From an uncultured Sutterella sp. (GTDB lineage: Bacteria; Pseudomonadota; Gammaproteobacteria; Burkholderiales; Burkholderiaceae_F): DNA of 26,137 nt. The notes below the pieces were generated by a model, which was given only the letters and a program-made list of their open reading frames with translations, had not been told where the DNA came from and ran no database searches. The DNA is taken from positions 1-26,137 of the forward strand of contig USAL01000015.1 in assembly GCA_900552545.1 (NCBI GenBank), read 5' to 3'. A program made the translations under genes and the position numbers. This document shows, one piece after another, positions 14,807 through 22,996 of the stretch. Position 1 is the stretch's first letter. Each line of letters begins with the position of its first letter.

Positions 14807-15532
14807 ATGGCCATCCCGCGCTTTTACTGCCCGGGCGCAGACTTTGCCCCCGGCGCCAAAATCATTCTTCCCGAAGAAGCCCGCCACCACGCCGGACGCG
14901 TGCTGCGCATGCGCGCGGGCGACATCGCCACACTCTTTGACGGCCAGGGGCACGAATGCACAGGGCCGATTGCCTTTGAAGGAAAGGACGCGACGATCGA
15001 CGTGCAGACCGTGACCGAACCCGCCGTCGAAAGCCCCGTTGAGATCACGCTCGTGCAGGCGCTCGTAAGTCCAGAGAAGATGGACTGGATCGTCGAAAAG
15101 GCGGTCGAAACCGGCGTCTCGCACATCGTCGTAGTGCCGGCTCTGCGCTCAATGACGAAACTCTCGGGCGAGCGGCTCGGCAAGCGCCTTGCCCATTGGG
15201 AAAGCGTCATCGTCTCGGCCTGCTCGCAATCGGGCCGCACGCACGTGCCGGACATTGTGCTCGTCACGTTTGCCCAAGCGCTTGAACTCAAGGCTGACGC
15301 CCGCATCCTTCTTGCGCCCTCGGCCGGGAACCCGCCCAAACTTGAAGGTGCGCGCTCGTTTGTGCTTGCAGTCGGCCCCGAAGGCGGCTTTGACTCGACC
15401 GAAATCCAGGCGGCCGTCGATGCCGGCTGGCAGTGCGCGCTCATCGGCCCGCGCGTACTAAGAACAGAAACAGCGGGCATCGTGGCCGTTACGCTTGTCA
15501 ACGCCGCCGTTGGCGACTATCGCCTGTCCTAA
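14807..15532 (+). CDS. rsmE: 16S rRNA (uracil1498-N3)-methyltransferase
   Basis: RsmE is a SPOUT methyltransferase that methylates N3 of U1498 in 16S rRNA on the assembled small subunit. The 241-residue product has an N-terminal PUA-like domain (MAIPRFYCPG, HHAGRVLRMRAGD) and the C-terminal knotted domain with MDWIVEKAVETGVS, the AVGPEGGF motif and the VLRTETAGIVA motif near the end. Both of the last motifs contribute to the cofactor pocket. ATG at 14807 was chosen because family similarity begins exactly there. It appears monocistronic; no terminator with a clear stem was seen immediately after the stop. Confidence 0.96.
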   Translation: MAIPRFYCPGADFAPGAKIILPEEARHHAGRVLRMRAGDIATLFDGQGHECTGPIAFEGKDATIDVQTVTEPAVESPVEITLVQALVSPEKMDWIVEKAVETGVSHIVVVPALRSMTKLSGERLGKRLAHWESVIVSACSQSGRTHVPDIVLVTFAQALELKADARILLAPSAGNPPKLEGARSFVLAVGPEGGFDSTEIQAAVDAGWQCALIGPRVLRTETAGIVAVTLVNAAVGDYRLS

Positions 15533-16002
15533 TCGTTTGGCGACAACCGATCGCCCATAGGACCGCGCCTTGACGCACACCAAGACGGAAAAAAAACGGA
15601 AATAGTGAATTTGATACATCAAACTTACCACGAATCACATACAGAAAGCCATCAAAAAAACGACAGACGGTTACGCTTCACCTTCACTTAAACCGTTGAT
15701 TCAAAACGACAATTTCCATTGCTCACGGTGGCATTCGCGTCTTGAAAACACCCTTTTTTCGGCTTTGTTGCAATCCGTCCTCGGGACAGACCCGAGGGAG
15801 GGCGCACCGACCCGACAATTTTTTTGGAGGCTGGCGTTATTGCTGTCAGAATCAGAATCTCTCCAAAGGAACTAAGGTGAATTGCGTAGGTTGAGCCGCG
15901 TCGTAGCAAAAGTCTGCACCGCATCCTCGCCACCCTGCAGTTTCTACTGAATTTTCAATCCTTACTACATTTTTTACTTCATGCATTAGGAGATTAGAAA
16001 AA
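15533..16002. other. Long leader and promoter region of the porin gene
   Basis: No gene is supported in these 470 bases, which are AT-richer than the surroundings. They contain a perfect 7-bp hairpin CCTCGGG/CCCGAGG (15779-15797), a T-run at 15819-15825, and the dyad TTTGAT-AC-ATCAAA (15610-15623). The porin ribosome binding site AGGAG is at 15987-15991. I could not identify a confident -35/-10 pair. The length suggests a long 5' leader, as is common for outer-membrane porin messages under post-transcriptional control. Confidence 0.45.
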
Positions 16003-17163
16003 ATGCAAAAGACTTTAGCTGCGCTCGCCGTTTGCGGCGCTTTCGCAGGTTCCGCAATGGCTGCTGACGTGACCCTGTACGGCATCTTGGACACGGGCGT
16101 AGGCTACTCGCACGTCGACTTTGACGGACAGAAGGAAAAGACGGACAACTTCTCGATGATGGCAGGCCAGGCTTCCGGCTCGCGCTGGGGCCTCAAGGGC
16201 ACCGAAGATCTCGGAAACGGCCTCACCGTGGGCTTCATCCTTGAAAGCGGCTTTGAGTCCGACACTGGAGCGAATTCGAGCTCCACAGCCTTTTTTAACC
16301 GTGAGTCGAGCCTGTACCTGCAGGGCGGCTTCGGCAAGATCGGCTTCGGTCGCATGGGGGCCTTCAACAACGGCCAGTCGTCCTGGGCGAAGATCGGCAT
16401 GATCAGCGCCTTCGGCACCTCTTCCTGGGGCGGCTACTCGGCCCAGCTCAGCAACCTTATGTCCATTGCCGGCCAGTGGAACAACATGATTGCCTATGAA
16501 ACACCCGACTTTGCCGGCTTCAAGGTGTTCGCGCAGTACGGCATGGGAAGCAACGACCACGAGAACGAGTCCTCGAGCGACCGCTTCTACGCCATCGGCG
16601 CGTCCTACAACAACGGCCCGATCGCAGCGTACCTCGCTGTCGACTCCATCAACTACCAAACGGTCGGCTCGAAGATGCCCGCAGGCGTCGACATTGACGA
16701 CAGTCTGACCGTCACCTTGGGCGGCAGCTACGACTTCGAAGTCGCCAAGGTCTACCTCGGCGCCCAGTACTTCGACGAAGTAACGCTCAACTCGATCGGC
16801 GGCATCACCAAGACGCTGGCCGATGGTAAAAAGATCAACGACGTCTCCGCCGGAAATTTCTTCAAGATCAAGGGTTACGGCATCAGCCTATCGGCTGACG
16901 CCCCTGTTGCCGGCGGCAAGGCCATGCTCGGTTTAGGCTATGTTGACGCCAAGCTTGCCGACAGCCAGAAGAAGGATGCTGATGGCTTTGACATCGACCT
17001 CACCCGCTATACCGCGAGCATCGGCTACGACTATCTGTTCAGCAAGCGCACGGATGTCTACGCCGTTGCTTCCTACATGCAGGACAAGCTTGAAGTTGCC
17101 AGGAAGGATCATGCAGATCTGTCGGCCTACACGCTCTACGTCGGCCTGCGACACCGCTTCTGA
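16003..17163 (+). CDS. Outer-membrane general porin (betaproteobacterial trimeric type)
   Basis: The 386-residue product is a 16-stranded porin allowing diffusion of small solutes. Residues 1-20 are a signal peptide (MQKTLAALAVCGAFAGSAMA, cut before ADVTLYG). The first strand VTLYGILDTGVGY and the segment SRWGLKGTEDLGNGLTVGF are hallmarks of the family, as is GGFGKIGFGRMGA, which precedes the constriction loop 3. The protein ends LYVGLRHRF, with the C-terminal phenylalanine recognised by the BAM assembly machine. The start has AGGAG 11 bases upstream. Alternating aromatic strands continue throughout with no interruption. It is followed by a terminator and converges on lgt. Confidence 0.95.
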   Translation: MQKTLAALAVCGAFAGSAMAADVTLYGILDTGVGYSHVDFDGQKEKTDNFSMMAGQASGSRWGLKGTEDLGNGLTVGFILESGFESDTGANSSSTAFFNRESSLYLQGGFGKIGFGRMGAFNNGQSSWAKIGMISAFGTSSWGGYSAQLSNLMSIAGQWNNMIAYETPDFAGFKVFAQYGMGSNDHENESSSDRFYAIGASYNNGPIAAYLAVDSINYQTVGSKMPAGVDIDDSLTVTLGGSYDFEVAKVYLGAQYFDEVTLNSIGGITKTLADGKKINDVSAGNFFKIKGYGISLSADAPVAGGKAMLGLGYVDAKLADSQKKDADGFDIDLTRYTASIGYDYLFSKRTDVYAVASYMQDKLEVARKDHADLSAYTLYVGLRHRF

Positions 17164-17200
17164 CCTGACATCCTTTGAAAGGATCGCATAGGCAGTTAGG

Positions 17201-17237
17201 CCCGCATGAGCAGCAGCTGATGCGGGTCTGTGTTTTT
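17201..17237 (+). terminator. Rho-independent terminator of the porin gene
   Basis: CCCGCAT (17201-17207) pairs with ATGCGGG (17220-17226) and is followed by TCTGTGTTTTT. A smaller ATCCTT/AAGGAT hairpin lies nearer the stop codon, around 17170-17184. Confidence 0.82.
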
Positions 17238-17264
17238 ATGAGGCAGAGGGCTGTGCCGCGCGCC

Positions 17265-18062
17265 TTATGCCGAACGCTGCTGCTCTTTTTTCGTGCAGTA
17301 CACAAAGACCGCCAACCCCACGAGAAACACAGGAATGCTCAGCCACTGTCCGCGTGAAAGGCCGAACAGTCCGAGGCCGAGGAAGCTGTCGGGTTCGCGG
17401 AAAAACTCCACGATGAAACGCACGACCCCGTAGCCCATGCAAAAGAGCGCCCCAGTCGTCCCGCGCGCGCGGGGCTTCATCGAATAGATCCAGACGACGA
17501 GGAAAAGAAGCACGCCCTCAAGAAGCGCCTCGTAGAGCTGCGACGGGTGGCGCGCGATCATCGTCCCCGAATTCTTGAAGATCATCGCCCAGAGCAGCGA
17601 CGGATCGGCCGCCCGCCCCCAGAGCTCGCCGTTGATGAAGTTGCCGATGCGCCCTGCCATGAGTCCGGGCGGTACGAGCGGCGCCACGAAGTCGGCGACG
17701 CTCAAAAAGGACTTGCCGGTGCGCCAGCAGAAGAAGAACATCGCGGCGATGCTGCCCAGAATGCCGCCGTGGGCGCTCATGCCGCCCTGCCAGAGCTTGA
17801 AGATGTCAAGCGGGTGCGTAAGAAACCACTCGGGCTGATAAAAAAGACAAAGTCCCAGACGGCCGCCCACGATCACGCCCACGACGCCGTAAAAGAGCAA
17901 GTCCTCGAGCTGCTGCGGGCTGCTGCCGCGCCAGCTCTGGCGCGCCCGAAGGCGACCCAGGATCAGGAAAACGGCAAAGCCGACGAGGTACATGAGCCCG
18001 TACCAGCGCACCGAAAGCGGTCCGATGGAAAAGGCGACGGGATCAAACTGCGGAGCATACAT
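17265..18062 (-). CDS. lgt: Prolipoprotein diacylglyceryl transferase
   Basis: Lgt transfers diacylglycerol from phosphatidylglycerol to the lipobox cysteine of prolipoproteins, in the inner membrane. The 265-residue product starts MYAPQFDPVAF, followed by SVRWYGLMYLVGF, and has several hydrophobic segments. It carries the HGG motif in GGMSAHGGILG and the signature AGRIGNFINGELWGR. HPSQLYEALLEG follows, then GVVRFIVEFFREPD near the C-terminus. ATG at 18062 matches the family start; upstream in-frame codons look non-coding. It lies downstream of the RluF-like gene on the same strand, 134 bases away, and converges on the porin gene. The gap contains a GTCTTCG/CGAAGAC inverted repeat (about 18157-18182). 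Confidence 0.97.
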   Translation of the reverse strand: MYAPQFDPVAFSIGPLSVRWYGLMYLVGFAVFLILGRLRARQSWRGSSPQQLEDLLFYGVVGVIVGGRLGLCLFYQPEWFLTHPLDIFKLWQGGMSAHGGILGSIAAMFFFCWRTGKSFLSVADFVAPLVPPGLMAGRIGNFINGELWGRAADPSLLWAMIFKNSGTMIARHPSQLYEALLEGVLLFLVVWIYSMKPRARGTTGALFCMGYGVVRFIVEFFREPDSFLGLGLFGLSRGQWLSIPVFLVGLAVFVYCTKKEQQRSA

Positions 18063-18196
18063 GGCGATGGCGGGCCGCTTGCGGCAAGCGGACGTGAAAG
18101 CGGTTGAAAGAAAGATTAGAAAAAGGAAGGTCGGCGGGCAGCCTGCCCCCCATTTGTCTTCGCAGCAAACCGTTCGAAGACGATTGCGGGGACTTT

Positions 18197-19393
18197 TTAG
18201 AAGTGCTCGTCGGGCGCGAGATAGCGCCACATGCCGAGAGGAAGGGCACCCAACCGCACGCCGCCGATGCGCACGCGCTTGAGCCGCACGACCTTCAGTC
18301 CCACGGCCTCGCACATGCGGCGGATCTGCCGCTTGCGACCCTCATGAAGCACAAAGCGGATTTCGCTTTCGTTCATTTGCTCAATGCCGGCTTCAAGCAG
18401 TTCGCGGCCGTCAAGCACGAGTCCGTGGCGAAGCTTTTGAAGCCTCGCCTCGGTGATCTCGGGCGGCATCGAACCGTCGGCATTGGCAACGCGCACGATG
18501 TATTCCTTGTCCACCGTGCTCGATTCGCCGATGATCGCCTTGGCGACACGGCCGTCCTGCGTGAGCACAAGAAGCCCCACCGAATCAATGTCCAGACGCC
18601 CGGCAGGCACGAGGCTCTTGAGCTGCGTCCAGGCAAAGCGCCTGCGGCTTGAGTCGTCCTCCCAGTGGTTTTCCGGGCGCACCAGCACGCGGGCCGGCTC
18701 ATACCCATCCTCGGCCTGCCCGCTCACATAGCCCACGGGCTTGTTGAGAAGAATCGTCACGAGCTGCTGCTGCGCGGCACGGGCTTCCCGGCGCACCTCG
18801 ATACGCGCCCGCGGGCCGACCTTTTCGCCCACCTGCGCCGTCCTGCCGTCGACAAGCACCCAGCCCGCGGCAATCCACTCATCGGCTTCTCGGCGGCTCG
18901 CAAGCCCCAGCTCGCTCATGCGCTTGGACAGCCGCACGAGGCCGTCGGAATCGCCGCCGGTTGCCGAGACTTGGGCTGCGGGTTTGAACCCTACCGCGCC
19001 GCGGCGTTTTTCGTCGTACTTAGACGAACTGTCGTACTTGTCGCCGTACGTCTGCCTGCACCGACCGTGCTGACCCTGCTGACCGTACGGGGACGCCTTG
19101 AGCGCGTGCGAGGCACCGCCGCGACCTTCACTGCGGTTGGCGCTGCCGTTGTCGCGTCGGCTGTCGCGAAATTCTCGGAACTCAGGCTCGCGGCGCGTGC
19201 GGCTTCCGCGGGCATCCTCGCCTCGCTCACCTCGCGACTCCATGCGGAAATCGCTTCGGGAGACGTCCTGATCTCGAAAGCCGCCGCGAGCGGCGGCCCC
19301 CGTCTTGTGCGGCCTGCCGCCGGCAGAGCCGCGTGAAAAGACGAAGGCGCCGTCAGGCTTCGTGCGGGGTTTCGTACGGGAAAAGCCGCTCAC
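18197..19393 (-). CDS. RsuA/RluF-type pseudouridine synthase with a long basic N-terminal extension
   Basis: The C-terminal 250 residues are a pseudouridine synthase that isomerises specific uridines in rRNA. It has an S4 RNA-binding domain (VRLSKRMSELGLASRREADEWI), ILLNKPVGYVSG, the catalytic AGRLDIDSVGLLVLTQDG with its aspartate, DKEYIVRV, and GRKRQIRRMCEAVGL. The RMCE...RVRIGGVRLGALPLG ending is closest to RluF (23S rRNA U2604), though RluB or RsuA cannot be excluded. Residues 1-150 are low in complexity and rich in Arg, Gly, Ser, Glu and Asp, so surely disordered and probably RNA-binding. The start is GTG at 19393, with AAAGGA eight to ten bases upstream. argF lies 74 bases upstream on the same strand. 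Confidence 0.88.
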   Translation of the reverse strand: MSGFSRTKPRTKPDGAFVFSRGSAGGRPHKTGAAARGGFRDQDVSRSDFRMESRGERGEDARGSRTRREPEFREFRDSRRDNGSANRSEGRGGASHALKASPYGQQGQHGRCRQTYGDKYDSSSKYDEKRRGAVGFKPAAQVSATGGDSDGLVRLSKRMSELGLASRREADEWIAAGWVLVDGRTAQVGEKVGPRARIEVRREARAAQQQLVTILLNKPVGYVSGQAEDGYEPARVLVRPENHWEDDSSRRRFAWTQLKSLVPAGRLDIDSVGLLVLTQDGRVAKAIIGESSTVDKEYIVRVANADGSMPPEITEARLQKLRHGLVLDGRELLEAGIEQMNESEIRFVLHEGRKRQIRRMCEAVGLKVVRLKRVRIGGVRLGALPLGMWRYLAPDEHF

Positions 19394-19467
19394 GATTGAG
19401 GTCCTTTGAAAGACGTCCGAGGCTGAAGGTCCATGAAATGACTTCGGTTCGTGTGCATGGGCCGCAA

Positions 19468-20382
19468 TCAGTCGACCCAGCCCTTGAGGCAGAACTCCAT
19501 CACACCCTTTTGCGCGTGCAGGCGGTTTTCGGCCTCGTCAAAGACCACCGACTGCGGGCCGTCGATCACAGAGGCGGCCACTTCCTCGCCGCGGTGCGCG
19601 GGCAGGCAATGCATGAAGAGCGCGCCAGGGTTGGCCGCAGCCATCACCGCGTCATTGACGCAGTAGTTGGCGAAGTCGCGGCGGCGCTTTTCGTTTTCGG
19701 CTTCGTAGCCCATTGAGGTCCAGACGTCGGTCGTCACGAGATCGGCGCCCTTGGCCGCTTCAATCGGATCGCGGAAAAGCGTGTAGTAGTCGTCGCCCGC
19801 GGGGATGAGCGACTTGTCAAGCGGATAGCCTTCGGGGATCGCAAGATTCACGTGAAAGCCCAGAATCTTGGCCGCTTCAAGCCACGAGTAGCTCATGTTG
19901 TTGGCGTCGCCCACCCAGCACACCGTGCGGCCCTTGATCGAGCCCTTGTGCTCCATGAAGGTCATGATGTCGGTCATGATCTGCACGGGGTGGTATTCGT
20001 TGGTGAGGCCGTTGATCACGGGCACGACGCTGTTGTCGGCAAAGGCCTGCAGGCGGTCCTGGCCGAAGGTGCGGATCATCACCAGATCGACCATGCGGCT
20101 CACCACGCGGGCGGTGTCGACGATCGATTCGGAACGGCCGAGCTGCGAGCCCTGGCTCGAGAGATGAATCACGTTGCCGCCCATCTGATAGAAGCCCGAC
20201 TCAAAGGAGACGCGGGTACGGGTGCTCGCCTTCTCAAAGATCATCAAAAGCACCTTGCCCTCGAACGGACGGTACGGGGTGCCCGCCTTCTGCTGCTTCT
20301 TGATCCAGAGTGCGCGCTCAAGCATGTGGTTGAGCTCGTCGGCAGTGAAGTCGGCAAGCTTGAGGAAGTGGCGAATCGTCAT
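19468..20382 (-). CDS. argF: Ornithine carbamoyltransferase
   Basis: ArgF makes citrulline from ornithine and carbamoyl phosphate in arginine synthesis. The 304-residue product has the carbamoyl-phosphate loop STRTRVSFE, the GGNVIHLSSQGSQLGRSESI segment, VINGLTNEYHPVQ (the usual HPCQ has Val in place of Cys), WVGDANNMSYSWLEAA, DVWTSMGYE, and the catalytic FMHCLPAHRGEEV. ATG at 20382 follows AGAGAGAG. The anabolic biosynthetic role is favoured because no arcA or arcC is nearby. It lies between hmp and the RluF-like gene on the same strand. Confidence 0.97.
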   Translation of the reverse strand: MTIRHFLKLADFTADELNHMLERALWIKKQQKAGTPYRPFEGKVLLMIFEKASTRTRVSFESGFYQMGGNVIHLSSQGSQLGRSESIVDTARVVSRMVDLVMIRTFGQDRLQAFADNSVVPVINGLTNEYHPVQIMTDIMTFMEHKGSIKGRTVCWVGDANNMSYSWLEAAKILGFHVNLAIPEGYPLDKSLIPAGDDYYTLFRDPIEAAKGADLVTTDVWTSMGYEAENEKRRRDFANYCVNDAVMAAANPGALFMHCLPAHRGEEVAASVIDGPQSVVFDEAENRLHAQKGVMEFCLKGWVD

Positions 20383-20690
20383 GTCTCTCTCTAAATGAAT
20401 GTGTCAACAAGAAATTGGGATGCACACCTCGAGCGGCAGCAGCCGCTTCAAAAAACCGCCATCTGCGGCGCCGGTGCACAATCAGCGTATTTTATGCGAC
20501 GCGGCTTGCATCAGGCCACGAGGGCTCGAAAAACGAAACGCCCGCCTTGGCCTGGCGCAAAGAAAATAGGCGAAGCCTTTAGGATCAATCGGTTTATCCC
20601 AAAAACTTCGCCCGTACGCCGTCGACTGCAGCCGGCCGCCATTGCCCGGAAAAACAGCCGGCAGTCGAAGAATGACGATATCGAAAAGCG
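20383..20690. other. Intergenic region between hmp and argF
   Basis: No gene is supported in these 308 bases. Near the hmp end there is a bulged stem, CGACT-gca-GCCGGC (20623-20636) with GCCGGC-AGTCG (20657-20667). An outer CTTCG/CGAAG pair is followed on the minus strand by TTTTT at 20601-20605, so this may be the hmp terminator. The argF promoter could not be placed. Confidence 0.4.
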
Positions 20691-21896
20691 TTACTGCATC
20701 GTGCCCGTACCGAAGATTTCGGCGTGCACCTGGCCGTTTGCAAAGCCTTCGTCGGCGAGCGCCTTCTTCATGTCGTCCATGAAGCCCACCGGACCGCACA
20801 TGTACACGTCGCTAGCCTTGTCAAGATTGAGAGCCACAAGCTTTTCGGCCGTGAGGCGCCCGGCCTTCATGCACGGGCAGCCCGGGCCCTGCGGGGGCGC
20901 CGAGAGGAACATGTAGGCCTTGCCGTTTTTGAGCGCGACCATCGCAGCGTGGATGTCGTTCTTCAACGCCACGTGCTCGACGTCGCGGTTGCAGTGGATG
21001 AAGACGACCGGGCGATCCGGAGTCTTGGCGGCGATGTGTTCGAGCATGGAAAGAACGGGCGTCACGCCGCTGCCCGCCGAGAGCAGGACGACGGGCGTTT
21101 CCTTGTCCTCGATGAAGAACACGCCCGCCGGGGCCGAGACGTCGATCACGTCGCCCGCCTGCAGGTACTTGTGCAGGTGCGAGCTCATGGCGCCCTCGAC
21201 GCCCTCGGCATTCGTGACGCGCTTGACGCTGATGCGAAGCGCGTTCTTTGCGCCCGGCGCGCGGCTGAGGCTGTACTGGCGCGGCTGCACGATGCCGCGG
21301 GCCTTGAGGTAGGTGCGCACGGAGATGAACTGGCCGGGCTTGTAGTTGGGCACGGCGCCGCCGTCGGCGGGCACAAGATCAAAGCTCACCACGTCGGGCG
21401 ACTCCTCCTTGCGCTCGAGCACCTTGAACGGACGCCAGCCCGACCAGCCGCCTTCCATGGTGGTCTGCTCGGCATAGATCGCGCTTTCAACGCCGATGAG
21501 AGTGTCGGCAAGCTGCTGGTAGGCCGCGGCCCACGCCTCGACGAGCTCGTCGGTGGCGGCTTCGCCCAACACTTCCTTGATCGAGGCCAGAAGATGACGG
21601 CCCACGATCGCATACTGCTCGGCACGGATGCCGAGGGTGCAGTGCTTGGTGGCGATGTGCTCGACCGCAGGCATCAGCACGGCCGGGTTCTCAATGTTTT
21701 CCGCATAGGCAAGCACCGCCATGGCTAGCGCCTTCTGCTGCTGGCCGTGGGCCTGGTGGGCCGTATTAAAGATGTTGCGCAGCTCCGGATTACCGTTGAG
21801 CATGCGCTGGTAGAAATGGGTGATGAGGGCTACGCCATGCTCACGAAGCACGGGGACGGTCGCTTTGACAAGCTCAATCTGACGCGGGGGCAACAT
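20691..21896 (-). CDS. hmp: Flavohemoprotein, nitric oxide dioxygenase
   Basis: Hmp converts nitric oxide and oxygen to nitrate using NAD(P)H, and reduces NO slowly without oxygen. The 401-residue product has three domains in order. An N-terminal globin carries the distal tyrosine in HFYQRML and the proximal haem histidine in TKHCTLGI. A FAD-binding domain has RQYSLSRAPG, and a C-terminal NAD-binding domain has SAGSGVTPVLSMLEH and YMCGPVGFMDDM. ATG at 21896 was chosen for the GGAGAG seven bases upstream and because MLPPRQIELVKATVPVL is the usual family start. A near-perfect dyad lies directly upstream, a plausible operator for a nitric-oxide-responsive repressor. It is well separated from the pdx genes. 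Confidence 0.97.
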   Translation of the reverse strand: MLPPRQIELVKATVPVLREHGVALITHFYQRMLNGNPELRNIFNTAHQAHGQQQKALAMAVLAYAENIENPAVLMPAVEHIATKHCTLGIRAEQYAIVGRHLLASIKEVLGEAATDELVEAWAAAYQQLADTLIGVESAIYAEQTTMEGGWSGWRPFKVLERKEESPDVVSFDLVPADGGAVPNYKPGQFISVRTYLKARGIVQPRQYSLSRAPGAKNALRISVKRVTNAEGVEGAMSSHLHKYLQAGDVIDVSAPAGVFFIEDKETPVVLLSAGSGVTPVLSMLEHIAAKTPDRPVVFIHCNRDVEHVALKNDIHAAMVALKNGKAYMFLSAPPQGPGCPCMKAGRLTAEKLVALNLDKASDVYMCGPVGFMDDMKKALADEGFANGQVHAEIFGTGTMQ

Positions 21897-21916
21897 GGGA
21901 AATCTCTCCAAGATCA

Positions 21917-21943
21917 AATTGTCTAGCAAATTACTAGGCAATT
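21917..21943. promoter_or_regulatory. Candidate operator dyad upstream of hmp
   Basis: AATTGTCTAG (21917-21926) and CTAGGCAATT (21934-21943) form an inverted repeat matching at 9 of 10 positions around a 7-base AT-rich spacer. It sits 21-47 bases before the hmp start codon, in AT-rich DNA. The layout suits a dimeric repressor. It does not match the enterobacterial NsrR consensus (11-1-11), so the regulator is unassigned. Confidence 0.5.
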
Positions 21944-22025
21944 GGTGCAAAAAATAAATTTCCCTTAGCCTAAAAGAAAACCTTGAAGACAACCTTAACT
22001 GCAAGGGAAACAAACAAGCACTCTT

Positions 22026-22217
22026 TTGGCAGCAAGCCAAGGCGAGAATTTCGCCTGATGTGTTCCATCACCCCAACAACAACCTGTTGTTAACGCAAAT
22101 CCCACGTCCAGTGATTGACGTTCAAAGGTATGAATTTTTACGTCTCCTCGGTAGTCCGGATCCAATTGTGCATAAAGCCCCGGAAGCGGGACTATTTCAT
22201 GGCGGAAGAAACCGAGG
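22026..22217. other. Intergenic stretch dense in inverted repeats between hmp and pdxT
   Basis: No gene is supported between 21897 and 22407 (511 bases). Inside it are consecutive perfect stems: TTGGC/GCCAA (22026-22040), GGCGA/TCGCC (22041-22055) and AACAACA/TGTTGTT (22075-22091). A nested structure follows, with outer CCTCGGT (22146-22152) and ACCGAGG (22211-22217), middle AGTCC/GGACT, and inner CCCG-GAAG-CGGG (22179-22190). The density is unusual for this window and could mean a structured RNA, but no known RNA family is recognised. Confidence 0.4.
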
Positions 22218-22232
22218 CAACCGGTTGACATT

Positions 22233-22287
22233 AAAAGAAAAAGGACGGGCTGAAATCTCCCGCGCTGCGCGCGGGTCTCTTCAGCCC
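22233..22287 (-). terminator. Terminator-like two-tier hairpin downstream of pdxT
   Basis: GGGCTGAA (22247-22254) pairs with TTCAGCCC (22280-22287). Inside it, after symmetrical 4-base internal loops, CCCGCGC pairs with GCGCGGG around TGC. On the minus strand the stem is followed by GTCC and then TTTTTCTTTT, as expected for the end of the pdxS-pdxT transcript, about 120 bases beyond pdxT. Confidence 0.65.
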
Positions 22288-22407
22288 AAACATTCCATTG
22301 CTTGAATCCATCAGGCGCACTGCAAAGGCAGGACGCGTTCCGTACGAAACCCGTACGTGGCGCTTCGCCGGAAACGCCGTTGCCTTCGCTCGGCCGAAAC
22401 TCGCCTG

Positions 22408-22995
22408 CTAAAGAGCCGTGGAAACCGAGCGCGATCTGACCATATTCAAGAAAAACTCATGAACGGAGCCATCCGCATCCAGTTCCGGATGAAAAGCCGT
22501 CACGAGCTGACTGCCCTGCCGGGCTGCCACGATCTTGTCGTCAACGCGCGCGAGCACCTCGGCATCCCCCCATAGACTCTTGATGTAAGGCGCTCGGATG
22601 AACGTCATGGGAATCCGTCCGACGCCGGTAAAATCCCCTTCCGTATGAAAACTGCCGAGCTGTCGACCAAAGGCATTTCTCACCACTTCGATGTCCATCG
22701 TCGCCAGATGTTTTCTGTCATCGTTGCAGACCCTGTTCGCTAAAAGCATGAGGCCGGCACAGGTTCCAAAAACCGGCAGTCCTTCATTGATCTTTTCCCT
22801 GATAGGATCAAAGAGTCCTAGCTCACGCATCAATTTGCCTTGTACAGTACTTTCGCCTCCAGGAATCACCAGACCGTCAAAAGCAACAGACAAATCCCTT
22901 TTCTGCCTGATTTCAAACGTTTTCGCTCCCAGCGCAGTCAGCATCGCCTCATGTTCGACAAAGGCCCCTTGCAAAGCAAGCACGGCGATCAGCAT
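22408..22995 (-). CDS. pdxT: Pyridoxal 5'-phosphate synthase glutaminase subunit
   Basis: PdxT releases ammonia from glutamine and passes it through a tunnel to PdxS for direct PLP synthesis. The 195-residue product has the start MLIAVLALQGAF.EHE, the oxyanion-region PGGESTV, the nucleophile elbow FGTCAGLMLLA with its cysteine, RNAFGRQLGSF, and the FHPELD histidine/glutamate pair that completes the triad. ATG at 22995 follows the pdxS stop by a single base, so translation is coupled. GAGG lies upstream within pdxS. Codon use is less GC-biased than in the neighbouring genes. Confidence 0.97.
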   Translation of the reverse strand: MLIAVLALQGAFVEHEAMLTALGAKTFEIRQKRDLSVAFDGLVIPGGESTVQGKLMRELGLFDPIREKINEGLPVFGTCAGLMLLANRVCNDDRKHLATMDIEVVRNAFGRQLGSFHTEGDFTGVGRIPMTFIRAPYIKSLWGDAEVLARVDDKIVAARQGSQLVTAFHPELDADGSVHEFFLNMVRSRSVSTAL

Positions 22996-22996
22996 C

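Noticed and set aside
15610..15623. TTTGAT-AC-ATCAAA dyad resembling an FNR/CRP-type site upstream of the porin
   Set aside because: The half-sites fit but the FNR spacing is four bases between TTGAT and ATCAA, and here it is two. Kept only as a plain dyad.
20724..21728. Long plus-strand open frame opposite hmp
   Set aside because: Antisense to a clear flavohemoprotein; composition is typical of a GC-rich shadow frame.
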